Source: UBA1930 sp943371535 (GTDB taxonomy: Bacteria > Bacteroidota > Bacteroidia > Chitinophagales > Chitinophagaceae). Taken from it: DNA of 64,000 nt. This document shows, one piece after another, positions 8,195-15,551 of the stretch (within the stretch, counting starts at the first letter, position 1; every line of letters starts with the position of its first letter). The notes under the pieces are model-generated. The model was not told the origin of the DNA and did no database searches. It saw nothing but the letters and a program-made list of their open reading frames with translations. The stretch lies in contig CALRVE020000001.1 of assembly GCA_943371535.1 (NCBI GenBank), positions 1 to 64,000 of the forward strand, given 5' to 3'. The translations under genes were made by a program, and so were the position numbers.

Positions 8195-9328
8195 TTATAC
8201 TTTTTTTGATTGGTTCTTTTTTAAGAATTTTTTTACTTCAGTTTGTAATTGTTTAGCTGAAGGAAATTTATTTTTTAAGCTTTTGGGTAACGACTTGCTA
8301 AATTCATAATCACTTACACCAATAGGATGATGAATGTTACGTAAGGCAAAATCTACTTCTACTGTATCTTTTGAACTGCATAAAATAATACCTATTGATG
8401 GGTTGTCAGTTGGATGTTTTAGTTGTTCATTTACTATATTCAAATAGCCATTCATTTGCCCTGTATGAGCTAATTCAAACTCTTCCATTTTTAATTCAAT
8501 AACAATATAGCTGCGTAGATGTAAGTGATAAAAAAGTAAATCGAGGTAATGTTCTTTTCTACCAATTTTTAATTTAAACTGCCTTCCCACAAATGCAAAC
8601 CCAGCACCAAGTTCAATTAAAAATTTTTGAATATGATTAATCAATTCTTGCTCCATTTCTCTTTCGGTAAACTGACTACCTAATTGTAAAAAATCGAACT
8701 TGTATGGATCTTTTAAAATTTGATTGGCTAAATCACTTTGTGGTTTTGGTAGGGTTAAATGAAAGTTGGACGCTTTTCTTTTTTTGTGCTGACGTGTATA
8801 TAAATCGGTTTCTACTTGATACAACAAAATATTACGGCTCCAATTATTTTCAATGGTTTGCTCTATGTACCAAACTCTTTCTTTTTCGTCTTCTATTTTA
8901 TCTAAGAGTAGAGTGTGATGACCCCATGGAATGCTTACTATAACTGAATTTGAGAGAAAATAGGTTTCGTTTCCAATTAACGCAACAGCTTGTTGCGTAA
9001 TTGTTTTTTTTGTTTTTTTAATTAACGCAACAGCTTGTTGCGTAATTAGTAAATTAGGATATGCTTTGGCAAATTGCTGCATGTAAATCATGCTTCTAGT
9101 AGAAAACCCTTTGATATCGGGAAATGATTTTTGTAAATCTGCAGAAAGGTTTTGAACAATATTACTACCCCAATCTTCCTTTTCAATTTTTGTATTTAGC
9201 TCATTACCTAAATACCAATATAGTACAAGCATATTGCTGTTTACCTGCAAAGCTGTTTGCAGTTTAGATTGTTGAATATTCTTTTTTAATTCAATCAACC
9301 ATTGGCTATATTTTTTTTTGCTATGCAT
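8195..9328 (-). CDS. DUF1016 / YhcG-type PDDEXK nuclease
   Basis: This 377-residue protein belongs to the DUF1016 (YhcG) family. The N-terminal part carries family features such as WGSNIVQNLSADLQKSFP and IPWGHHTLLLDKI. The C-terminal part is a PDDEXK nuclease core with D263 (YLDLLFYH) and E278-L-K280 (VIELK). The ATG directly follows the TAA of the upstream IcmF fragment (TAAATG), and its own stop lies 10 bases before the next ATG, so translation is probably coupled. Residues 95-103 and 110-118 are the same peptide ITQQAVALI, encoded by a 28-base perfect repeat. Family members are often mobile or linked to defence genes; its biochemical role here is not known. Its position inside IcmF is the odd point. 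Confidence 0.9.
   Translation of the reverse strand: MHSKKKYSQWLIELKKNIQQSKLQTALQVNSNMLVLYWYLGNELNTKIEKEDWGSNIVQNLSADLQKSFPDIKGFSTRSMIYMQQFAKAYPNLLITQQAVALIKKTKKTITQQAVALIGNETYFLSNSVIVSIPWGHHTLLLDKIEDEKERVWYIEQTIENNWSRNILLYQVETDLYTRQHKKRKASNFHLTLPKPQSDLANQILKDPYKFDFLQLGSQFTEREMEQELINHIQKFLIELGAGFAFVGRQFKLKIGRKEHYLDLLFYHLHLRSYIVIELKMEEFELAHTGQMNGYLNIVNEQLKHPTDNPSIGIILCSSKDTVEVDFALRNIHHPIGVSDYEFSKSLPKSLKNKFPSAKQLQTEVKKFLKKNQSKKV
8975..9047. repeat. Tandem in-frame 28-base repeat with internal palindrome
   Basis: Identical 28-base units lie at 8975-9002 and 9020-9047, 45 bases (15 codons) apart. Each contains ACGCAACA-GCT-TGTTGCGT, an 8-base-arm inverted repeat. The result is a duplicated ITQQAVALI peptide in the DUF1016 nuclease. 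Confidence 0.9.
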
Positions 9329-10789
9329 TTACTTCTCGTTCTCCAACATATCTATTGTTCCTTTTAGCTGATACATTTTACTAGCAATTGTGGTTTGATC
9401 TTTTACCCATGCATCATAGTTGCGTATTACATCAGCAATTTCACTTAAGTAACGAACTCTTTTGGGAGGAATGATAGATGGTTTAGAAGATAATTCAGTT
9501 GTAATACTTCTTAATGCAGTTAAATCGCCAAACTCAATAGTTAGTTTTTCATTGATTTTATCCATCAACTTAATAAACAATGCATTAATACCAGCATCAT
9601 TAAACTGTGCTGCAATGCTGCCTACTATTGGCAAATCTTCATCTTTAGCAGTAAATAAATTGTGGTTGCGTTTGTATTGTTTGCGTACATCATGCAAAGC
9701 ATCTAATGCTCCAGCTTTATCAAATTTGTTAATACAAATTACATCAGCATAATCTAACATATTAATTTTCTCTAACTGAGACGCTGCACCATATTCAGGA
9801 GTCATAACATATAAACTCACATCACAATAATCTAAAATACTAGCATCACTTTGCCCAACACCTGCACTTTCTAAAATAATAAAATCGTAGCCAGCTGCTT
9901 TGCAAACATCAATGGCTTCTTGCACATAAGCACTCAATGCAGTGTTGTCATCTCTTGTTGCCAAACTACGCATATAAGCTCTTGGATGAGAGATAGCGTT
10001 CATTCTTATTCTATCGCCCAACAATGCACCACCTGTTTTTTTCTTACTCGGGTCAACGCTAATTACAGCAATGGTTTTATTGGTAAATGTGGTTAAATAA
10101 CGTCGTACAATTTCATCGGTTACTGAGCTTTTTCCTGCACCTCCTGTACCTGTTATACCTAATACTGGAGCCTCCCTGCCCTCCAAAGGAGGGTTCTGAT
10201 TTTCGCTTGTATTAAGTTGCTTTATTTCATCTAATAAGTTATTATAGTTTATTCCATTTTCTGCATGTGTAATAGCTCTAGCGATTCTTCTTACATCTTT
10301 TACTTCACCTAAAGGCAATGAAGTTCCCCATTTTGGAACCTCCATAATTCCCCCTTTGGGGGCTTGGGGGCTACATTGCTTTACCACATCTTCAATCATG
10401 CCTTCAAGTCCCATTTTTCTACCATCATCAGGACTATAAATTTTGGTTATACCATAATTTTCTAGTTCTCTCATTTCATCTGGCAAAATTGTTCCACCTC
10501 CACCACCAAAAATTTTAATATGGCTACAACCATTTTCATCTAGCAAATCCTTCATGTACTTAAAGAATTCTAGGTGCCCACCTTGGTATGAAGTAATGGC
10601 AATACCTTGAGCATCTTCTTCAATAGCACATTCTACAATTTCAAGAACGCTTCTGTTATGACCTAAATGAATAATTTCGGCTCCTTTGCTTTGCATAATT
10701 CTACGCATAATGTTTATAGCAGCATCATGACCATCGAACAAACTGGCAGCAGTAACAATTCTAACTTTATTGGTAAGTTTAAATAACAT
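9329..10789 (-). CDS. IcmF-type mutase, B12-binding plus MeaB-like G-protein part
   Basis: This 486-residue protein has two domains. Residues 1-135 are a B12-binding domain (TAASLFDGHDAA, with H21 of DxH as the lower cobalt ligand). Residues 208-470 are a MeaB/ArgK-type chaperone GTPase with P-loop GTGGAGKSS (214-222), ESAGVGQS (307-314) and NKFD (354-357). This is the N-terminal half of IcmF; the protein ends at the linker where the mutase domain would follow. The catalytic half is encoded two genes downstream after a DUF1016 gene. The inter-domain linker contains two peptides encoded by palindromic repeats: residues about 139-148 (SPQAPKGG) and 199-207 (NPPLEGREA). The G domain should load and protect the cofactor. 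Confidence 0.92.
   Translation of the reverse strand: MLFKLTNKVRIVTAASLFDGHDAAINIMRRIMQSKGAEIIHLGHNRSVLEIVECAIEEDAQGIAITSYQGGHLEFFKYMKDLLDENGCSHIKIFGGGGGTILPDEMRELENYGITKIYSPDDGRKMGLEGMIEDVVKQCSPQAPKGGIMEVPKWGTSLPLGEVKDVRRIARAITHAENGINYNNLLDEIKQLNTSENQNPPLEGREAPVLGITGTGGAGKSSVTDEIVRRYLTTFTNKTIAVISVDPSKKKTGGALLGDRIRMNAISHPRAYMRSLATRDDNTALSAYVQEAIDVCKAAGYDFIILESAGVGQSDASILDYCDVSLYVMTPEYGAASQLEKINMLDYADVICINKFDKAGALDALHDVRKQYKRNHNLFTAKDEDLPIVGSIAAQFNDAGINALFIKLMDKINEKLTIEFGDLTALRSITTELSSKPSIIPPKRVRYLSEIADVIRNYDAWVKDQTTIASKMYQLKGTIDMLENEK
10171..10193 (-). repeat. Palindromic repeat inside the IcmF N-terminal gene, copy 1
   Basis: A perfect 6-base stem, CCCTCC (10179-10184) and GGAGGG (10188-10193), flanked by another CCTCCC block. 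It is read in frame as NPPLEGRE in the linker before the P-loop. It shares frame and layout with the copy in argC (HPPLGDRG). Confidence 0.75.
10350..10372 (+). repeat. Palindromic repeat inside the IcmF N-terminal gene, copy 2
   Basis: CCCCC (10350-10354), TTT, GGGGG (10358-10362), then CTTGGGGGCTA. It is in the opposite orientation to copy 1 and is translated as SPQAPKGGI. The orientation relative to the gene matches the intergenic copy at 3131-3155, with TAGCCCCC leading. Confidence 0.75.
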
Positions 10790-10909
10790 AGTATTTGTAT
10801 TGAAAGCAACAAAATTAAGTGATTACAGCTAACGGTTAACGGTTGTTAGTTTATAAGATTTTTTGTAGCTGATTTATCAATTTATATTTACGCCATTATA
10901 AAAAAACAT

Positions 10910-11854
10910 ATGGCATTTACAGTTGAAATTAATCAGGAAAGTTCATATCCCTCTATTATTTTGAAAGACAATGAAACGGGTTGCTTTGCAGAAGTTTATG
11001 CATTGGGTGCATTGTTGAATGCCTTTCATATTCCAACATCCAACGGCTTTATCAATATTATTGATGGATTTACTAGTGTTGAAGATGCTGGTACAAACAT
11101 AACCAACGACTTCAAGAGTGCTAAGTTGAGTCCGTTTGTATGCAGAATGAAGGAAGGAAAATATTCATTTAATAGCAATAATTACACCATAGAGAAGTTT
11201 TATTTACAACCACATGCTATTCATGGAATTATTTATGATGCTGCATTTGAAATAGTTGCTTCTACTGCAAATGATACATATGCTGAAGTGATTTTACAAT
11301 ATCATTATACAGGAAATGATACAGGCTTTCCATTTAATTATACAACTACTGTTTGCTGGAAATTGAAAAGTAATTTTGAATTATCTGTAACCACAACTGC
11401 AGAGCATTACAATACATTTGCTATTCCTTTTGCAGATGGCTGGCATCCATATTTTACATTGGGAGAAACAGTTGATGATTGCACACTTCAATTTGATAGC
11501 AATGAACAAGTTGAGTTTGATGCAACGTTAATTCCTACTGATAATATTATTGTAGACAATCGTTTTGTGAATGGCTCTTTACTAAAAGATATTTCGTTAG
11601 ATAATTGTTTTAAACTTTTTAAGCCAGGGTTATCGGTTTGTATTTTGAAAAATGATGCTCTACAATTAACCATTTCACCTGATGCAACTTATCCTTTTTT
11701 ACAAGTATACACACCACCTCACAGAAAAAGTATTGCCATAGAAAATTTAAGTGCTGCACCAGATGCATTTAATAATAGAATGGGTTTATTATTGTTAGAA
11801 CCCAATAAAAAATATAGTTTCACAACAACATATGCTGTGCAAAATATAAAATAA
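10910..11854 (+). CDS. Aldose 1-epimerase family protein
   Basis: This 314-residue cytoplasmic protein fits the galactose mutarotase-like fold. Visible landmarks are an N-terminal strand region (GCFAEVYALGALLNAF), HAIHGIIYDAAFEI with the family histidine, FPFNYTTTVCWKL, FADGWHPYFTL with the second histidine, and a late glutamate-bearing strand (SIAIENLSAAPDAFN). These match the family in order and spacing. Such enzymes interconvert alpha and beta anomers of sugars; the exact sugar cannot be told. It diverges from the IcmF operon and ends at a strong terminator shared with ridA. Confidence 0.85.
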   Translation: MAFTVEINQESSYPSIILKDNETGCFAEVYALGALLNAFHIPTSNGFINIIDGFTSVEDAGTNITNDFKSAKLSPFVCRMKEGKYSFNSNNYTIEKFYLQPHAIHGIIYDAAFEIVASTANDTYAEVILQYHYTGNDTGFPFNYTTTVCWKLKSNFELSVTTTAEHYNTFAIPFADGWHPYFTLGETVDDCTLQFDSNEQVEFDATLIPTDNIIVDNRFVNGSLLKDISLDNCFKLFKPGLSVCILKNDALQLTISPDATYPFLQVYTPPHRKSIAIENLSAAPDAFNNRMGLLLLEPNKKYSFTTTYAVQNIK

Positions 11855-11855
11855 A

Positions 11856-11879
11856 AAAAGCCCCTTATATGGGGCTTTT
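11856..11879. terminator. Bidirectional terminator between the epimerase and RidA genes
   Basis: AAAAGCCCC (11856-11864) and GGGGCTTTT (11871-11879) form a 9-base perfect stem with a 6-base loop. It lies between convergent genes and has A and T runs on both sides. Confidence 0.9.
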
Positions 11880-11881
11880 GA

Positions 11882-12268
11882 TTATAAACTCATTGTTGCA
11901 ATTACACTTATTTCAACATTTACACCTTTGGGTAAACCTTTAACGGCAACGGTTTCTCTTGCAGGAAAATCGCCATTAAAATAACTGCCATATACTGTAT
12001 TTACTTCAGCAAACAAACTCATATCGCTTAGAAAAATAGTGGTTTTAACTATATGTTCAAAGGTAATATGAGCTTCGGTTAAAATGGCTTGTAGGTTATG
12101 CATTACCTGATGTGCTTCATCTTGAATACTTCCCTCAACTAATTCGTTGGTAGCAGGATTAATAGCAATTTGTCCACTGACAAATAATAAATCTCCAGCT
12201 TTTACAGCTTGGTTGTAAGGGCCAATTGGTGCAGGTGCTTTATCTGTTTTAATAATTTGTTTAGGCAT
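11882..12268 (-). CDS. ridA: RidA family enamine/imine deaminase
   Basis: This 128-residue protein belongs to the RidA (YjgF/YER057c/UK114) family, which hydrolyses reactive enamines from PLP enzymes. The family signature is near the C-terminus: FPARETVAVKGLPKGVNVEI, with the carboxylate-binding arginine in PARE. GPYNQAVKAGDLLFVSGQI near the N-terminus also matches. I start at the ATG at 12268 (MPKQIIKTDKAPAPIGPYNQ), as in the family; a longer frame adds 15 unrelated residues and reaches into the divergent promoter region of the next gene. Confidence 0.93.
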   Translation of the reverse strand: MPKQIIKTDKAPAPIGPYNQAVKAGDLLFVSGQIAINPATNELVEGSIQDEAHQVMHNLQAILTEAHITFEHIVKTTIFLSDMSLFAEVNTVYGSYFNGDFPARETVAVKGLPKGVNVEISVIATMSL

Positions 12269-12319
12269 AGATTTTATTTTAGGAAAGCAAGTAACTGTAT
12301 TTTTAGTAACCAACCAACT

Positions 12320-12327
12320 TACTTTTG
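12320..12327 (+). promoter_or_regulatory. Promoter element TACTTTTG before the 3HCDH-like gene
   Basis: A TAnnTTTG match 16 bases before the ATG at 12344. It shows that the longer reading frame beginning at 12209 is not the start. Confidence 0.6.
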
Positions 12328-12343
12328 CCTAAAACAAGTAATC

Positions 12344-12964
12344 ATGACAGCAGTGGTTTTATGTACGGCAAATCAACAAGATGAAATATTGAAAAAGCAA
12401 ACTGCTGATGGTTTACAATTTATTTTTACTTCATCTGCCAATGAATTTGAAACTTCTACTGGAGATGTTTTTTTCAATTTGTTGTTTGATGAAATTAATC
12501 CAACTTTTTACAAAAGTAATCAGTTAGTTTTTGTGAATGCAGTTAGTACAACCTGTGCTCAATTACCAGAAAATTGTATTAGAATCAATGCATGGAATGG
12601 TTTTATTGAAAGAACAACTATTGAAATTGCTACAACTACACATCAACAGTATGTAGATAAAACTATGAAAGCATTTGGATGGAATTATCAATTAGTACTC
12701 GATGAATTAGGTATGATTGCACCAAGAATTATTGCCATGATTGTAAATGAAGCTTATTTTGGTTTGGAAGATGGTATTAGTACCAAAGATGAAATTGATA
12801 TTGCCATGAAGCTTGGAACAAACTATCCTTGGGGTCCGTTTGAATGGAGCGAAAAAATTGGTTTGGATAAAATTTATCAATTGTTAGTTGTATTAAGCAA
12901 ACAAGATTCAAGATATACACCATCTTTATTGTTGCAACAAACTGTACAAAACCTTAAATCATAA
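12344..12964 (+). CDS. 3-hydroxyacyl-CoA dehydrogenase C-terminal-domain protein
   Basis: This 206-residue protein ends in a 3-hydroxyacyl-CoA dehydrogenase C-terminal domain (roughly residues 108-200: PRIIAMIVNEAYFGLEDGIS, DIAMKLGTNYPWGPFEW). The N-terminal half is too short and lacks a clear GxGxxG NAD-binding loop, so it is probably not a normal stand-alone dehydrogenase. It may act on an acyl-CoA, bind one, or be a reduced family member. The gene ends 4 bases before tsaB and is probably co-transcribed with it. Confidence 0.75.
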   Translation: MTAVVLCTANQQDEILKKQTADGLQFIFTSSANEFETSTGDVFFNLLFDEINPTFYKSNQLVFVNAVSTTCAQLPENCIRINAWNGFIERTTIEIATTTHQQYVDKTMKAFGWNYQLVLDELGMIAPRIIAMIVNEAYFGLEDGISTKDEIDIAMKLGTNYPWGPFEWSEKIGLDKIYQLLVVLSKQDSRYTPSLLLQQTVQNLKS

Positions 12965-12968
12965 TACT

Positions 12969-13667
12969 TTGGCTCTAATTTTAAATATTGATACTGCTAC
13001 TGAAAATGCAAGTATATGCTTATCGCAAAATGGTAAAGTAATTGCTTTTGAAGAAAGTGTTGAACAAAAAAATCATGCTTCTTTTTTGCAGCCTGCTATT
13101 CAAAAAATTATACAACAAAGTTCAATCAGTATCAATAGTTTAGATGCAATTGCAGTAACATTTGGACCAGGTAGTTATACAGGTTTAAGGGTTGGACTAG
13201 CATCGGCTAAAGGCATTTGTTATGCATTACATAAACCGCTTATAACTCTAAATACTTTAGAAGTAATGGCTTGGGCAGCTAAACAAAGTATAGAGCCTGC
13301 ATTATTTACTGATAATCAAACTCCTATATTGTTTTGCCCAATGATAGATGCTAGACGTATGGAGGTTTTTGTAGCCACTTTTAATCAGCAACTTCAAATG
13401 CAATTAGCCACCACTGCAATGATATTGCAAGAAGATAGTTTTATTACTGAATTAACTGCTCATCAAGTATTTTTTTCAGGAAATGGCAGTACTAAACTTA
13501 AAAACATATTAAAAAATAGCAACGCTTACTTTATAGATGTGGTGTATTCTGCCACCTCTATGGTAGCAATTTCAGAGCAATATTATCAGCTACAATCCTT
13601 TGCCAGCTTAGCTTATAGCGAACCTTTTTATGGTAAAGAGTTCTATACCCCGCCTTCAAAAAAATAA
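12969..13667 (+). CDS. tsaB: tRNA threonylcarbamoyladenosine biosynthesis protein TsaB
   Basis: This 232-residue protein is the TsaB partner of TsaD in making t6A37 on ANN-decoding tRNAs. The N-terminus MALILNIDTATENASICLSQ and the loop TFGPGSYTGLRVGLASAKG are typical. Only a TTG at 12969 gives the conserved N-terminus, so this is a TTG start, 4 bases after the upstream stop. Its partner TsaC/Sua5 is encoded elsewhere in this window (26225-27202); TsaD and TsaE are not here. Confidence 0.92.
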   Translation: MALILNIDTATENASICLSQNGKVIAFEESVEQKNHASFLQPAIQKIIQQSSISINSLDAIAVTFGPGSYTGLRVGLASAKGICYALHKPLITLNTLEVMAWAAKQSIEPALFTDNQTPILFCPMIDARRMEVFVATFNQQLQMQLATTAMILQEDSFITELTAHQVFFSGNGSTKLKNILKNSNAYFIDVVYSATSMVAISEQYYQLQSFASLAYSEPFYGKEFYTPPSKK

Positions 13668-13719
13668 TATAATAAAAAAAAAGTTGATAATATTCATATT
13701 TAATAACAGATTTGTTGTA

Positions 13720-13727
13720 TACATTTG
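13720..13727 (+). promoter_or_regulatory. Promoter element TACATTTG of the ArsR-type gene
   Basis: A perfect TAnnTTTG match, 32 bases before the ATG at 13760. It rules out the longer frame that starts at 13712. Confidence 0.65.
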
Positions 13728-13759
13728 CATTATTATTTAACCCCCAAAAAAAGTATACG

Positions 13760-14089
13760 ATGAGTCAAACTAGCATTGTTTTGCAAAATGGCAAAAATTC
13801 TTTGAAGGTAGATTACCTACGCACCAAGAAAGCAGCTTTAATTTTGAGAGCTGTAAATCACAAGCTTCGTCAGCAAATGATTAAGTTAATTGATGACAAG
13901 CAAAAGATTACTGTAACCGAAATTTATGTTAAGTTAAGATTGGAGCAATCAGTTGCTTCTCAGCACTTAGCAATTTTACGTCGTGCAGGTATTGTTGCTA
14001 CAACTCGTGATGGAAAGTTTATTTACTACAGCGTAAATTACCCTCGTTTAGCTGAAGTAGTTAAGTTTACCGATGATTTGTTAGGTTAA
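13760..14089 (+). CDS. ArsR-type winged-helix regulator
   Basis: This 109-residue DNA-binding protein has an ArsR-like winged helix: NHKLRQQMIKLIDDKQKITV, then VKLRLEQSVASQHLAILRRAGIV as recognition helix, and RDGKFIYYSVNYPRL as the wing. The ELCVCDL metal-binding motif of metal-sensing ArsR proteins is absent, so it probably does not sense metals that way. It uses more GC-ending codons (CGT, CAG, AAG) than its neighbours, which suggests strong expression. It has its own promoter and terminator. Targets are unknown. Confidence 0.85.
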   Translation: MSQTSIVLQNGKNSLKVDYLRTKKAALILRAVNHKLRQQMIKLIDDKQKITVTEIYVKLRLEQSVASQHLAILRRAGIVATTRDGKFIYYSVNYPRLAEVVKFTDDLLG

Positions 14090-14117
14090 TCTTCAAGTTT
14101 TTTTGAACAACATTTAC

Positions 14118-14150
14118 AAGTGAGTTACTTATTAGTAGCTCACTTTTTTT
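14118..14150 (+). terminator. Terminator of the ArsR-type gene
   Basis: AAGTGAGTTACT (14118-14129) pairs with AGTAGCTCACTT (14134-14145) with one G-T pair; a T-run follows to 14150. Confidence 0.9.
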
Positions 14151-14239
14151 ATGGATTACATTTTGCTTTTCAACAGTTTCAATACAATTGTTAGCAATAA
14201 CTCTTTTAGTCATTTTATTTACTATTCTATTTTTATTGA

Positions 14240-14605
14240 ATGAAAACAAGCATAGTATTTTGTCTATTGTTATTCCTATTATGTTCTTGCAGTAAAAACA
14301 TCACACAATCGGGTAAAGCATCATATTATTCAGATAATTTAAGTGGAAGAAAAACTGCCAATGGCGAAAAATATTCACCCGCTGCTTACACAGCTGCTCA
14401 CAAAAAATTGCCCTTTGGCACAACGGTTAAAGTAACCAATTTATCAAATGGCAAAACTGTTACAGTTCGTGTTAACGATAGAGGTCCTTTTGTAGCTGGT
14501 AGAATTATAGATTTAAGCAAAGCTGCCGCAAAAGAAATTGGTATGCTACAATCGGGGGTTGTAAAAGTGAAAATTCAGTATAAGAAAAAGAAAGCCAAAA
14601 AATAA
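14240..14605 (+). CDS. RlpA-like lipoprotein (septal ring lytic transglycosylase family)
   Basis: This 121-residue lipoprotein has a signal peptide with a lipobox ending LLCSC (lipidated cysteine at about residue 16 or 18). A double-psi beta-barrel domain follows (SGKASYYSDNLSGRKTANGE, LPFGTTVKVTNL, VRVNDRGPFV with the catalytic aspartate of RlpA). The SPOR domain of long RlpA proteins is missing, so septal targeting by denuded glycan is not expected. It is probably anchored in the outer membrane facing the periplasm and may cleave peptidoglycan. Lysine-rich tail. Confidence 0.87.
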   Translation: MKTSIVFCLLLFLLCSCSKNITQSGKASYYSDNLSGRKTANGEKYSPAAYTAAHKKLPFGTTVKVTNLSNGKTVTVRVNDRGPFVAGRIIDLSKAAAKEIGMLQSGVVKVKIQYKKKKAKK

Positions 14606-14647
14606 GTTCTTGTTTTTTTGTTCAAACAAACCTTCTTATCAAAAAAC

Positions 14648-14655
14648 TATATTTG
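14648..14655 (+). promoter_or_regulatory. Promoter element TATATTTG right before the ComB-like gene
   Basis: A TAnnTTTG match only 4 bases before the ATG at 14660. If transcription starts about 6-7 bases downstream of the element, the message is leaderless or nearly so. Confidence 0.55.
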
Positions 14656-14659
14656 CAGC

Positions 14660-15382
14660 ATGAGCAAACCATTTTTACATACTGTACTTTCTCCTAAGTT
14701 ATTAGATATATACGATATTAATAATAGTATAGTGGTAATCATCGATGTTTTTAGAGCTACTAGTACTATAGCTACAGCATTGTATAATGGAGCTACTAAA
14801 ATTATTCCTGTTGATGCAGTTGATAAATGCATAGCTATTGGTAATGCAACACCCAATAGTATTACAGCAGGCGAAAGAGATGGAAAAGTAATTGAAGGTT
14901 TGCAATATGGCAATAGCCCGGCCGAATATCCTAGAAGTTTTATAGAAGGTAAAACCTTAGTACTAACCACTACCAATGGCACCAAACTATTACACATGGC
15001 ATTAAAAAATGGAGCTAGCGAAGTAATAACTGGCTCGTTTCCAAACTTAGGTGCAGTATGTAATTTTTTGAAGCAACAAAACAAAAATGTGTTTTTAGGT
15101 TGTAGTGCATGGAAAGATAGATTTAACCTAGAAGATACACTTTTTGCTGGTGCTGTAATTAATGAAGTGCAAAATTATTTTACCATTCATTGCGATAGTA
15201 GTTTAATGGCTCAACAAATGTATTTGCAACATAAAAATGATATGTTCAGTTTTGCTCGTTTAACTACACACTGGCACAGATTAAGCCAATATGGCTTAGA
15301 AAAAGATTTAGAATATTGTGTTACACCAAATACAGCAAACATACTACCCATTTATAAAGATGGAAGTTTAATAATAGCATAG
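14660..15382 (+). CDS. 2-phosphosulfolactate phosphatase (ComB) family protein
   Basis: This 240-residue protein fits the ComB family, which removes phosphate from 2-phosphosulfolactate in archaeal coenzyme M synthesis. Family blocks visible are IIDVFRATSTIATALYNGA, ITAGERDG and LVLTTTNGT. No other coenzyme M or sulfolactate gene is nearby and the organism is not a methanogen, so the real substrate may be another sulfonate or organophosphate. The ATG at 14660 is supported by the adjacent promoter element; a longer frame from 14618 would include it. Confidence 0.85.
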   Translation: MSKPFLHTVLSPKLLDIYDINNSIVVIIDVFRATSTIATALYNGATKIIPVDAVDKCIAIGNATPNSITAGERDGKVIEGLQYGNSPAEYPRSFIEGKTLVLTTTNGTKLLHMALKNGASEVITGSFPNLGAVCNFLKQQNKNVFLGCSAWKDRFNLEDTLFAGAVINEVQNYFTIHCDSSLMAQQMYLQHKNDMFSFARLTTHWHRLSQYGLEKDLEYCVTPNTANILPIYKDGSLIIA

Positions 15383-15551
15383 CGTTTACTACTAATAAGC
15401 ATATTTGTTGATTGAAATATTTTATTGCTGAATATATACTACATTCAGTACAAATAAACTCAATAATTCAAGCTGAATAATTGAACATAAATTATTGCGA
15501 ATGCTAATTTTGATTTATGTTACACTGCTATTTCTAAACTAAACTGTAGCC

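Noticed and set aside
6224..10789. A sequencing frameshift or assembly error as explanation of the split IcmF
   Set aside because: The gap is not a simple frameshift; it holds a complete 377-codon gene with its own start, stop and nuclease motifs, and both junctions are clean.
12209..12343. N-terminal extension of the 3HCDH-like protein
   Set aside because: It overlaps the ridA gene and its upstream region and contains the TACTTTTG promoter element; the added residues look non-coding.
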